From Bimastos eiseni (Eukaryota > Annelida > Clitellata > Crassiclitellata > Lumbricidae), in the NCBI GenBank assembly GCA_959347315.1, contig OY365814.1, positions 3,027,661 to 3,091,660 of the forward strand: a stretch of DNA of 64,000 nucleotides, given 5' to 3'. Positions 11,533-21,839 of this stretch are shown one piece after another; position 1 is the first letter of the stretch; every line of letters begins with the position of its first letter. A program made the position numbers and the translations under genes. Below the pieces are notes generated by a model. The model saw only the letters and a list, made by a program, of their open reading frames with translations, did no database searches and had not been told where the DNA came from.

Positions 11533-12021
11533 CTAGGGGGTCCGCGATACAATAGTAAAAATTCAACTTTGTCAGAACTAGTCTCAACAAATTTTAATCT
11601 GTTCTGCCTCACCCAAGGAAGATATGGTCCAAATTTGAAGCAGATTGGAGCATTTCTAGAGGTCGCTCAAAAGCCTAACATTCTACTAATTATACCACGG
11701 ACAAGTGAAAATTAGTGACTATAATCTCCGCTTAGAAACATTCTTATAAGAATTATTTAGAACTGCTTACTTCCATGATGTTTAACTAACGTCTTGTACC
11801 CTGGTTTTTACATATATTAAATGGAGTAACATACACATTATTATTTATTCTTTGCCACATTGGGATATGCTTTTTCTTAAAACAATACGATTTAGCAAGA
11901 ATTAGCCTGGGTGGTTTTCCGCCATCATGTCATGGAACTTCCTCTTTCTGCTCTTTTCGGATCCATATTTAGACAAACTGCTGGAGGACCTGATGTCACA
12001 TTGTTCAGGAGGTTCCAGCAG

Positions 12022-12114
12022 AGATGGCAATACATTGAGTTGGCGATGTATGAAGTGGCTTCCGGTGTCATCGGAAGCCACTTCATACGTCGCCAAGTCT
12101 ATGTATTGCCATCT
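12022..12114. repeat. Long hairpin: 43-nt inverted arms, 7-nt loop
   Basis: Arm 12022-12064 (AGATGGCAATACATTGAGTT...) and arm 12072-12114 (reverse complement, 3 mismatches) flank the loop GTGTCAT. It lies inside the transposase-like relic and looks like a small inverted duplication rather than a designed structure. Confidence 0.9.
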
Positions 12115-12289
12115 TTGATGCACACACTTCTGCTCTTCGAATAGAAATGGTGAAGTTCTGCAAGGGAGCTCTGGAAGCGTTACATCCAAGAGAAGACTAC
12201 AAGGAATTTTTTAATCTCAGCCTGATCCTCATGGGTGGTAAGCATGGAGCAGTGGTTTCCTTTCGGGCACCAGGAGCATTCCATCATGC

Positions 12290-12530
12290 CAAGACTAAAA
12301 TTGACGATCGGGCCTTTCGGGTTTCTGGCCCACCTGCCTTGAACAGTCTCCCTGCAGCCATACAGGAAACCAAAACCCTCCCCGCTTAAAAAACAGTTAA
12401 AATCGTACTTTATTTGTAACAGTGAGAGTTAGTTTTATAATCTGCAGCGAAGTGTCATGTACAGCACCTTAGAAGTAGCTTGCTATTGGCGGCGCTAAAA
12501 ACAATTTTTTTAAATTACAATTACAATCAT
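12290..12530 (+). mobile_element. LINE 3' end insertion (CR1/L2-type)
   Basis: The frame 12300-12389 reads DDRAFRVSGPPALNSLPAAI, then QETKTLPA, the C-terminal block of CR1/L2-type LINE ORFs. It is followed by a 3' UTR and a TTACAATTACAA tail. ATCATG precedes the insertion (about 12284-12289) and occurs again at its 3' edge (about 12527-12532), a candidate target-site duplication. It interrupts the transposase-like gene between FHHA and RWMAK, so it is younger than that gene copy. Confidence 0.65.
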
Positions 12531-13619
12531 GTACGCTGGATGGCAAAATCCGCCTATAGTCTTTAAATACTTCTTATCCATTAGCAAATTGATCTCGTTG
12601 ACTGTTAAAGAAAGGCACAATGTAAAAAAGCTGGCACTGTTTGTGAGCTTGGTCTATGCTCGGTTCTGGCACGACGTCCCTCTGCCAATACGAGCACCAC
12701 TTAATGACCTACTGCTGTTTGAGGTCTCAGCAAATATCCAAATATGACAGTGGCAAAGGCTGCATCGACTGCGTTTGACAGGCATTTATGGCACATTCAG
12801 AAATATTGGTCGTTTGTCGTCGTTTGATGATTGAATTGGAGCTGATGTGAAAAACTTAAGCTGACAAACTTTCGCCTTCCACATCCACAGTCTATCAATT
12901 ATTCTTTGAAATTCCTCGGTCTCCTCCCTCCCCTCTGAACCCCTCAGTTCCGTTGGCTTTGCATTTTGCTTCCCATAGAGAACTCCAAATGCCATCTTCG
13001 TGACAAAATCCTTGACTTTCTGTACCTGAATGGTAAAGAGAAGGCTCAAATCTTCCTGGGAATGGACTCTGAAGATTAGTGCGACGATCCCTGCTACCCG
13101 CACTTCCGGACGTCATCATCGATCATGACAGTTGTGAATGAGAGAGACATTGCCTTGATGCAGCAGTATAATTCATCATCGGCAAAGAATGAAGAGCAGA
13201 ATCAGTTCCTTCTTGGAACTGAGAAACACCAGATGAAGATCTATCCTGCTCCAAGGCCAGGCTGATGAAGATGCCATAGGGCACTCAGGGCAGGGAATGA
13301 CTGAATGACTGTGTTATTCAAGAAGAGTTCTAGTGTATCCATAACATTCCACAACAACATTGAATGTTAGCAATCCTTCTCCTGTATAGCTCATGTATTA
13401 CATGCTTTTTTTAATCTCGAATGCCGTTTTTTGTTCCTCAATGCACAATTTGCACATTAACGATTTCAAGTTTACAGGGTGAAACACTTTGACCCTGAGC
13501 GACCTCTAAACACTCATCAATCTCTATCAATTATGGTAGAAGTAATAGTAGGCAGACATAGAACAAAAAGAGAGTCGTGGAGCGCAATTCTGAGCAATTT
13601 CATTTTTTTGGACCACCCT

Positions 13620-13752
13620 AATGCATACATGCATGCATACATAGCCTTCATACATGCATACATGCATGCATACACACATACACACACACACACACACACA
13701 CATAGACACACGCACACATAGGCCTACACACACATACATACATACATACAGC
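13620..13752. repeat. CATGCATA / (CA)n microsatellite
   Basis: Mixed CATACATG and CACA repeats. The open frames across them are artefacts. Confidence 0.9.
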
Positions 13753-13759
13753 CGGGTCA

Positions 13760-15570
13760 TTATCAGTAAGCTCTTTGCCGGTTTATTGGCCCGCCAGGTC
13801 CAAAGAGTTTAGTGCCGTATTTAGCGAGACTGTGCTCCAGATTATATTTAGGTCGCAGAAGGTTCACAGCTCAGTTGCTCATGTTTCGATTCAGACGAGC
13901 CTCTTTAGAATAAGATTTATGACATAACTGACCCTTGAGAGGTTACTCGGCAGCCTCTAAGTGTCGATGTTTAAATACGGAATTTTTTAAGACCATGTGA
14001 CAGCGCATTATTAGTATCCGGATATTATTCGATAGTGAAGCGATTATTTCGTTGACATTTTAAAACTACTTTTAGATCAAGGTAAAGACTTTAAAAAACT
14101 ATGATTTAAAAAAAATAATCTTTTGAATTAGGCGCAATGCTTATGCATTCACTGTAGGAATAAGGCAAAATAACATCGACGTTTTTTTGTTTGGCAGGGT
14201 TAAAACTTCTGCATCTGTTAGCTGAAACTTGTCTTCGCATGCTGTGGGATGATGCGTCCATGAGATAGGCTATGTATAGGCCTACTCTCCATTTTCTCCG
14301 GTCCTTTGTCGTGCTTGTCAAAGTGTTTGTGTGTCGGCAAATATGTTGTCTATTCTTTTCCTCGATAGGTCAGTACATCCACGAATCCTGCATGTGATTA
14401 TGGCACGGTATCGGTAGAGTTAGGTGACTAGTCCATCGGCAAAATGAAGTGTGATTGAGCCCCAAGTTTAGATCTGATAGCAAGTAAGTAGGTAAACTAT
14501 TCAGCATTAGTCTACCAACAAATGCGCATATATCTTACAAGAGGTTTAAATATAAGAATGAATTTAAACAAAGTCATATAACATTCGCATAATAAAAGTT
14601 ATCCTGGCAAAGACAAGAGACAGGATGTGCATATAAATTGAAAAGGCATGTTACTCAGTCTTTTTCTACTCAATCAGATGCTGGTTTATGGCAATGTACC
14701 TACCGATTATGGCTTGTGCATCATCAGTAGAAAAGGGCCACCCGGACAATATTTAGAGCAGCAGTTCTTTACTTTTATAGTCCTGCGACCCTCTGATAAT
14801 GTTTCCAAAGCTGTGGCGACCCCAGCAATTACATTTATTGGGTTTATATTGCCTTCACCGCGAATCAAAGTACAAAAAATAATTAAAGCTTAACACTTTG
14901 AGTAGCTATAGTGTAGCAGTTAATGCAGAATTCATAAGTGCATGAATATTACATTTTAGAAACTACGCTGAAAACTTTTTTTTTAATTCTTGAAAGTTCT
15001 AGTCGACCCCGGAAAAATCGCAAGGCGACCTTCGTAGGGGTCGATACCCACAGAGTGAGAGCCATTGATTTGGAGCATCAATTATCGAGGCATCACTTTA
15101 TTTTCAACTCTATCATGTATAGAGATTCTTATAAATATTTATGGTAGGCATACTTACTTACTGACTTCAGAACTTCGGCTTGGCTTATTTCAAGAGTTGG
15201 GCTGTTCTCGTAGATTGATCGCTGGTGACTACGTGTGTAACGTCTTAAACATTTCATACAGTCAGTCACTATGAATTATTCAGAAATCTAATGATAGATC
15301 AGTGCCCCTAGGTCTATGCACCTTCATTAGGTTGGTAGAGATGGGGTGCTACATATGTCAGAAGGGACTGCATGTTGTGACAATGTTGTCTGATATGACC
15401 ATTCTTGTATGTGGAGTTACGAAGGGTGGCATTCTCTCACCAATATATTTTAGTGTATATTATCAATGATATTGTAGAGAAGGAGAGTAGGTTCAACCAG
15501 GGATGTCAGATTGGTAGCGGTTTTTGGCTTACATTTATTTGATGACAATCTCATTTTATTGTTGACAGGA
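13760..15570. other. No recognised gene
   Basis: No frame with a recognisable domain in either strand. The longest frames (14106-14321 minus, 14648-14893 plus) lack family features. Confidence 0.4.
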
Positions 15571-15579
15571 ATTTTGGTT

Positions 15580-15926
15580 CTCTGTCCATAGTCCGAAGGT
15601 TCGATAGTACGAAGGTGCGATAGTCCGAAGATTGCATGATGTCCGGTCGACAGGTGATAAATGGTTTTAGTGGTGACAGGATTGATGAAAGAATTCTGTT
15701 TGGCTAGAAGCTGGATTTGACTATTCTTTTCATTCATCCAGCTACCATTTTGGCGTGAATGTTTTAATATTAATCCAGCTCCAGTTTTACAGATTCTTTT
15801 CATCAATTTATCCAGTTACTAGTACTATTAAGGTCGGAGTAAAGAATCTTCGGACTATCGAACCTTCGGACTATCGGTCTTTCGGAATATCGAACTTTCT
15901 GATTATCGAGCGGACACCGAAATGTT
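15580..15926. mobile_element. Foldback element with TTCGGACTATCGAACC-type arms
   Basis: The left arm (15580-15650) repeats ATAGTCCGAAGGTTCG-like words. The right arm (15843-15926) carries the reverse complement, CTTCGGACTATCGAACCTTC, several times with variation. The interior has GATTGATGAAAGAATTC on the left half and ATTCTTTTCATCAATTTATCC on the right half, so the whole element is a large imperfect palindrome. The interior word is shared with the foldbacks at 34430-34890 and 35868-36475. No protein is encoded. Confidence 0.75.
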
Positions 15927-16091
15927 GGCTGCACTGCTGTCAAGTGCAAGGAACGATGCCAGCAATTGAAATATAGAGAATTGACTGGAATAAAAAATTA
16001 ATGAAATTATGACTAGGTGACATTCACAAAACGACTCTCACACACTGTGTCTGGAGATAAAGAGATTCTCTAATAATAATATGAAAATAAA

Positions 16092-17084
16092 TCTATATTT
16101 ATAAGAGGAAAATTCTGTCTGTTTGTGTGTCCTTGGCAGGCGATGCATTTGCACAGTTTTAGAGCTATTCACTCCAAACCTACACCGTTGGCTCGGGGAA
16201 CACTTGATACATGCAGTCTAGGGGTTCCTGAAGCCCTCGCACACCGTCTCCCGAGGCAAAAACCTACGGCGCACTCTCACAAACCCCCATAAAAGCAGAG
16301 TTTCTTTCTTATTCGATACGTACATGTAGCCTACCAGCTATATAATATCGTTTAGCTGCCACCACCAGCTGTCTGTCTGCCTGTCTGCTTCTATAGGCGT
16401 ATAATTATACCCGGTATAATTATACCCGAACAATAGAGTATCCTGTCCATCTGCTTTGTATAGGCGTACGATTATACGCGAAAAATAGATTACCCTAATC
16501 TGACACTGTGCTCGTAACAGCAGAACTAGGAAAAGGCGGCTGACTGATCAGACCTTGACTCCCCGGATTCGACTTGGCACCTGAAAGAAACGAGAGGATT
16601 GGCTATTGCAGACTTGATGTGGAAGAAGAGGAGGAGGAGGAGAACGAGGAGGACGAGGAGGACGAGGAGGACGAGGAGGACGAGGAGAAGGATTGTGGAG
16701 GAGGGGCAAGGACAAGGGTGACGATGAGAAGAGAGTGAGAAGTGTGAAGGAGGATTGGGTGGGAGGAGGAAGCGATCAGGATAGGGTGAGAAGTAGGGGA
16801 AGGGGAGAAAGTTGGGAAAAGGTGAGTGAGAACAAAGAGTGAATATAAAGAGATGACGGAGAAAGAGACGAGGAATTAGAGATGAGGAGGTGGGATTAGA
16901 TTGAGGAAAGGTGAATTATGCCAGACAGGCAGCCTCCTGCAGGGCTGCAGATTCCCCTCAGACCAGTCAGGAACGACAGGTTGCCGATGCTGCAAGAACA
17001 GGAATGCCTCTCCACAAATTCGTCCTCAATCAAGGTGCCTCCATAATCTTCTTCACCCGGGCGAACGACGGGTACCCCAGCTAG
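16092..17084 (+). mobile_element. Non-autonomous Helitron, about 1 kb
   Basis: The 5' end starts TCTATATTTATAAGAGGAAA followed by TTCTGTCTGTTTGTGTGTCC, the usual animal Helitron start. The 3' end is CTAG (17081-17084), preceded by a GC-rich hairpin: ACCCG at 17055-17059 pairs with CGGGT at 17069-17073. The insertion sits between A (16091) and T (17085), the expected A^T target with no duplication. Helitrons move by rolling-circle replication using a Rep/helicase. No such ORF is present here, so it would rely on an autonomous relative. Inside are a twofold TATAGGCGTA...ATTATAC block (about 16395-16495) and a GAGGAC run (16620-16690). Confidence 0.85.
16620..16690. repeat. (GAGGAC)n simple repeat inside the Helitron
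   Basis: AGGAGGACG units are repeated in tandem inside the Helitron body. Confidence 0.85.
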
Positions 17085-18255
17085 TAGACTAAATATTAGG
17101 CAGTCATTAAAATTCCAAAACCGTTTAACTCTTGACATATTTATTTCTTCTAATTGTGCATAAAATATGATAGTTCATGTTATCTAATGACGTAATGACG
17201 TCATAATGGCGTCATTTGCATCAACAGGAAAAGACATGTTGGAGTCCAAGCAACATGACAGTATTTGTTCACAATATTTGCCTCAGAGAGGACGTAAACC
17301 AACCAGCAGCTGAGGACAGAAATTGTTAAGAAAGAAAGTAATTGGACCTATAGAAAATAAACAGAAACAGTTTCGTTTTGAAAGTGTTAAGAGGACGTTT
17401 TTAAATTTTGATTGCAATGCCTGTGTCTGCTTTATCATCTACATCATGCTGGCACTTGAATGCAACCAATGAGCTCAATATAAGATTCGATGGATCGTTG
17501 ACCATGGCTTACCACTCCATGACTTTAAATAAATGAATGAGATTAGTTCACAGTACAAATGAAATAATTTATCATTAGAATAATTGGTGTTGGTGAACCA
17601 CATTGCTACGCACACTTAATAATAATTAATCACTAATTATGAACAGTGATATTATATTTTAAATAAAATAACGAACTTGTAAATTTATGTAAATCAGAGT
17701 AAAGGAGTATTTTATTTGTATTTTATTAAACTTATTAAGGATCTAGAATGAAATTTTAGGCCAACTCTATCGAATTTAAGCACTGTTCAATATTAAGTGT
17801 GCTTCCTTCAGCAGTGCCATAAAATCTTTTCTGTAAATTATGGACAGTATGTTTAAATACAATGCCGTAAATGAAAGTAATGGAGTTGTAGTTTAATTAA
17901 AATATTTAAAAAAATTAAATTTTAATCCAACTCTGTCAAAGTTAAGCACCGCTCGATATTAAGTCTGCTTCAGTAGTTCCATAAAAATATATCTCTATTT
18001 TTTTAAATGTGCATCATCTTTTTTCTTCAATTATTTTTTTTCCATAAATTTGAGCGCTGTTGTGAGAAACACTCATTTATGTATGATTCTTTTCATCGGT
18101 TCCGCGAGAAATAACTTTTTGATCGTGAACCAATTGTCCGTGAGTCAATTGTCGTGGATCCGTCAGGATTAAAACGGTTTTTTAATTGTCAAAATCGATG
18201 AATATAGTTACTATTTATTTTCAGATCATCATTAGCAGGTTCTTTCATTTCTGGA
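17085..18255 (+). mobile_element. Dispersed TIR-like element, copy 1 (about 1.2 kb)
   Basis: A second copy lies inverted at 43510-44940. Shared landmarks in order are GACATGTTGGAGTCCAAGCA (17235), TTAGTTCACAGTACAAATGA (17550), TAATCACTAATTATGAACAG (17630), repeated TTTAAGCACTG/GTTAAGCACCG blocks and AATTTGAGCGCTGT (18048). The left end, with TCATGTTATCTAATGACGTA, matches the terminal sequences of the foldback at 24690-26110. The right end holds CAATTGTCC/CAATTGTCG words and GATCATCATTAG, again like that foldback. There is no ORF, so it is non-autonomous. An internal near-repeat of about 170 bp occurs two to three times. Confidence 0.65.
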
Positions 18256-18259
18256 CACA

Positions 18260-19495
18260 GTGTAGCTGCGGACCACTGGTGTAAGAGATCTGCTGGCTGT
18301 CAAGAGGAGCATGACTGTGTTTAGAATGTCACTGGTGAATAAAGTTGGACGCAGCGTTTAGCTTTCGAGTGACTCCTGTTGTTGGGGGATCAATAGTTGG
18401 GTTAAGGCTTCTATTTTTAGCTGTGCTCAGAGCAGAGGGCTGCAGACTTTATTGCCGTCTGCGAGTGACTGCAGCTGTAAGATTAACATCTGCGCAAGGC
18501 TGAGCGTAATCAAGTACAGCTACATGTAGCTAACGCTGCACGAAAGCAGGTCACTGTCAACTTACAGACAAAAGCTGTTTCTCATCTAAACGTATGCATT
18601 TGGGAGTTTAGGAGCTTTAGTACTAACACGACAAAACTCTGCACTGGTTAATATGAATTAGTGTTCGATGTGACCATCAACATTACATTCGAGACTACGT
18701 TGAGGTAGGAATGCGCAGACACTGCGTGGGTCAACAACCCACTCATCGGTTCTAGGACGTTTCATCCACATTTCATCCTGCTTAATTAAAACTACAAAGA
18801 ATTAACAAGCGCAAGCTAAATTTCGCGAACGGGGGAAACTAAAACTGGCTCAATTAGCCATCCTCATATTACGTACGCAACGATGGTGAGGGGTTTCGAA
18901 TTTCGGGAATTTGTGTAAGGGTGCGTACGGTGGGGAGGTACCCGAAAAATGTATACGCACGCAAATATAACAGTCTAGTTTTGACGTCCACATTAAAAAT
19001 TCAGAACTGAAGACCCAATAACGAACTGTATTCCTGCTTAATCAATTTTATGTAGCATTAAATGTTTCTAAAATGCAAGTTTGTCAACGTTTAATTTCTT
19101 CATAGTTAGCAAAATAATTTAAGCTGCTAAATATGATACTTATCATATTAATATGATACTTAAGAAAATATGGTAAAATTAATGTCTTATAGCTGTCTCT
19201 AGCTATTTAATCCTACTTTTTGCTTACTTGATACTTATATGGATAGGCCTTACATTATAATAAAAACACTGAAATTCGATTTTCGGCATAGTATAGATTG
19301 TGAGAATCACGTCATAGGCCCTAACCGATCCTTACAGTCAGCAGCAATCCGTTGGGTATTCTTATCAATTCCTCAATTCCCAATATCCTGTGTACCCCGT
19401 GTACGGTATCCAAAACTGTCGTGTTTATCTGTTCTTATGTTAAGGTCAGAACAGTTTCAAGGTAGGCTACTCTCGTCAGCGTCTTTTAAGTTCTT
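18260..19495. other. No recognised gene
   Basis: No coding signal recognised. A (TA)n tract follows at 19500-19560. Confidence 0.4.
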
Positions 19496-19499
19496 TGCA

Positions 19500-19562
19500 T
19501 ATAATATATATATATAATATATATATATATAATATATATATAAATATATATATATATATTAG
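19500..19562. repeat. (TA)n microsatellite
   Basis: TATATATAATATATATAT repeats. Confidence 0.9.
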
Positions 19563-19839
19563 GGTGCTTCCATCCATAATGTAAAAAATTAAAGTTAAGT
19601 TAGTTTGTTTTCTTTCTCCAACCTACCATTCGATGCCACTTAGCATGAAAACTCTATATCTGAAATATTTTTTAATTTGAACAACGTTTAGGACTTGACC
19701 AAACGATTTTTATTTTTATAAGGATGCTTATGTATTTTCATCATTGGCTGCTGGCGGAAAATACTCACAGAAAGTGGATGAGCTTATTATTAGTTCCAGT
19801 GCGATCAGGACAGCAAGAATCAAACATTGAAACTAGTTT

Positions 19840-20190
19840 GCTTCTGAAGTCAAGGCATCTTTTGAGCCCACATTTCCGTTAATGCTCACACTAGGATGGC
19901 AAGATCATGCATGGCTTCACAGCACCTGGAAGAGGGAAAGTTGACAGGCTTCCCATTCTAGCATCAGGTCAAAACGTCATAAAACTGTTATCTGTTCCAA
20001 AACTCCATGATGGAACAACAGCTACTATGGTTATGGCTCGTGAAATTATACAGACCATAGATGAATAGGGATTATGGGAACGTATGAGGTTTATGTGTTG
20101 ACACTACCGGAGTCAAAGGTGGAGCATGTGTCAGATTCGTGAAGGAATTTGGACGACAAGTTTTAAACTTAGCGAGATGACTATCGTGAA
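19840..20190 (+). pseudogene. Transposase-like gene (DTT/CRHH family), middle fragment
   Basis: The plus-strand frame from about 19885 reads DGKIMHGFTAPGRGKVDRLP, ILASGQNVIKLLSVPKL, HDGTTATMVMAREI, then after a stop and a frame change DTTGVKGGACVRFVKEFGRQ and VLNLAR (about 20099-20178). This is the part of the family just upstream of the CRHHVMEL block seen at 11911, so the two loci carry complementary pieces of the same protein. DTTG...GAC followed by LNL and CRHH parallels the D(N)A...C-x2-H arrangement of hAT transposases; that comparison is inference. The copy is truncated on both sides and has at least two stops. Confidence 0.5.
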
Positions 20191-20231
20191 CGTTTGGAGC
20201 TCACTGTCATTTTCATATCATTTTCACTAAC

Positions 20232-20295
20232 ATTTGGATATATATATATATATATATATATATATCCACACACACGCGCACACACACACATAGTA
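20232..20295. repeat. (TA)n + (CA)n microsatellite
   Basis: TA run at 20237-20264, then a CACACACGCGCACACA run. Confidence 0.9.
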
Positions 20296-20523
20296 GTAAT
20301 ATTAGTAGCAGTTGCAGTTGTCGTAGCGATAGTTTTCGTTGATGAAGTAGTTGCAGGAACTGGTTGTTTTGATGATGAGGGTTATGAAAAGGACGATGTT
20401 CTTCTTATTCTATTCTACTGTACTATGAAGGAGGAGGAGTGTATGAACAGAAGCAGGAGGTAGAGGAGCAGGAGCGAAAGAAGGCGGAAGAAGAAGAAGA
20501 AGAAGAAGATGCTGATGCTGATA

Positions 20524-20685
<162 letters not shown>

Positions 20686-20828
20686 AAGACGAAGAAGAGC
20701 AGTCGATCAACCAATGTATGTGTGCGTACATTAGGATACTTATTATAGCGCATTTTAAAGTAAGCCTATCTTTCAATTACGTTCTCTCTGATTACCCATT
20801 GTGATGCATGCTGACTGTCATACATATT

Positions 20829-21198
20829 CCTCCATTAATAAAAACCACATAATCGTATCTGACTATCTATAGGCAATTTCATCAGGCAGTAAAACAATTG
20901 AGCGCCTCTGAGGAGTAGAAAAAGGAGACAGATGATGATGATGAAACGAAGGAGGAGGAGGAAGCAGTTGGTGCAGACGTATACAGAACTTAAAATTAGA
21001 TTCAGGATGTCCATTAAAAAAGTATTTGGCGGTGAAAGTGTCGGTATCCCTCAGTAGCCGCTCGGTGGAATCGTCAAAACATTGGGCTATGTTAGGAAAG
21101 ACAACACGGCTGCATTCCGTTGGGTTCACGAGGTCGTGTGTCTGATGTCGTCTCTCAGACGAAGTCAGGTACGATTATGTGGTTTTTATTAATGGAGG
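20829..21198. mobile_element. MITE-like element with 35-bp terminal inverted repeats
   Basis: Arm 20829-20863 begins CCTCCATTAATAAAAACCAC and continues ATAATCGTATCTGAC. Arm 21164-21198 is its reverse complement with one mismatch. The interior of about 300 bp has no recognised protein. The high arm identity suggests a fairly recent insertion or conversion. No clear target duplication can be assigned. Confidence 0.75.
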
Positions 21199-21214
21199 GA
21201 TTTGTGTGACAAAC

Positions 21215-21555
21215 GGGTCTAGGACATTACCTCTCCGGACATTACCCCCTAGAACATTACCCCGGACATTACCCCCCATTTCATTACATAATTAGAGTAT
21301 GTATGTAAGTATGTATGTATGTATGTATGTATATAATTATGTATGCAATGCTGCATGTATACATATGCCTATAGGCATGTAAATATGTATGTGTATGTAT
21401 GTATATAGGTATGTATGTATGTATGTATGCAAGTATATAGATAGGTATATATATAATGTATGTATGCATTTATATATGCGCTATGGAAATATTGTTATGT
21501 CCGTGGGTATGTCCGGGGGGGGGGGGTAATGTCCGGGGAGTAATGTCTTGATTAC
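21215..21555. mobile_element. Foldback with GGACATTACCCC-type arms around an (ATGT)n core
   Basis: The left arm (21217-21290) repeats GGACATTACC(T/C)C about four times. The right arm (21500-21552) has the inverse, GGGGTAATGTCCGGGGAGTA. The core 21296-21475 is an ATGT/ATGTAT microsatellite. The flanks GTGACAAACGGG (about 21207) and GTGGCAAACTGG (about 21557) look like an imperfect target duplication. Confidence 0.7.
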
Positions 21556-21839
21556 GTGGCAAACTGGCTATTAACAATCTTGTCTTAAGCGATTTTAGCA
21601 GCCGATGCCAACCATGCATAGCCAGAAACCAAAAACCGAAAACCAGATCAGGAATTGCCCTATCGCTATTTTTAGATATTTGATGGGAAACTTCGAAATA
21701 CTTGGATTAAATTGAAGAAGGAGGAAGAGGAGGAGGAGTAGTAGTGAAAGTGATGGGAAGAGCAGTAGGAAAGAAAGAAGGATGAGGATGAAGAGTTAGG
21801 CTGAAGACGATGAGAAAATGAAGGAGGAGGAGGAACAGG

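Larger units (their letters stand above)
11890..13265 (+). pseudogene. Decayed transposase-like gene (DTT/CRHH family), 3' half, with nested LINE
   Basis: Three blocks in order belong to one protein family. Block 1 (about 11911-12060) has FRHHVMELPLSALFGS and GPDVTLFRRFQQRW. Block 2 (12147-12290) has FCKGALEALHPREDYKEF and VSFRAPGAFHHA. Block 3 (12530-12830) has RWMAKSAYSL and SLTVKERHNVKKLALFV, then AKAASTAFDRHLW, and near 13126-13230 VVNERDIALMQQYN followed by EEQNQFLL. From memory this order matches a widespread, unnamed multi-copy protein of invertebrates. CRHHxxE after an upstream DTT motif (seen in the copy at 19850-20190) resembles the D ... C-x2-H layout of hAT transposases, which is my inference. 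A LINE 3' end (12296-12528) splits FHHA from RWMAK. An inverted duplication (12022-12114) and many stops confirm decay. Confidence 0.55.

Noticed and set aside
11200..11715. Several open frames of repeated MYVC/HTYI
   Set aside because: Six-frame readings of a CATA microsatellite.
21300..21475. Possible CRISPR-like or satellite array
   Set aside because: A simple ATGT microsatellite with no spacers; animal genomic context.
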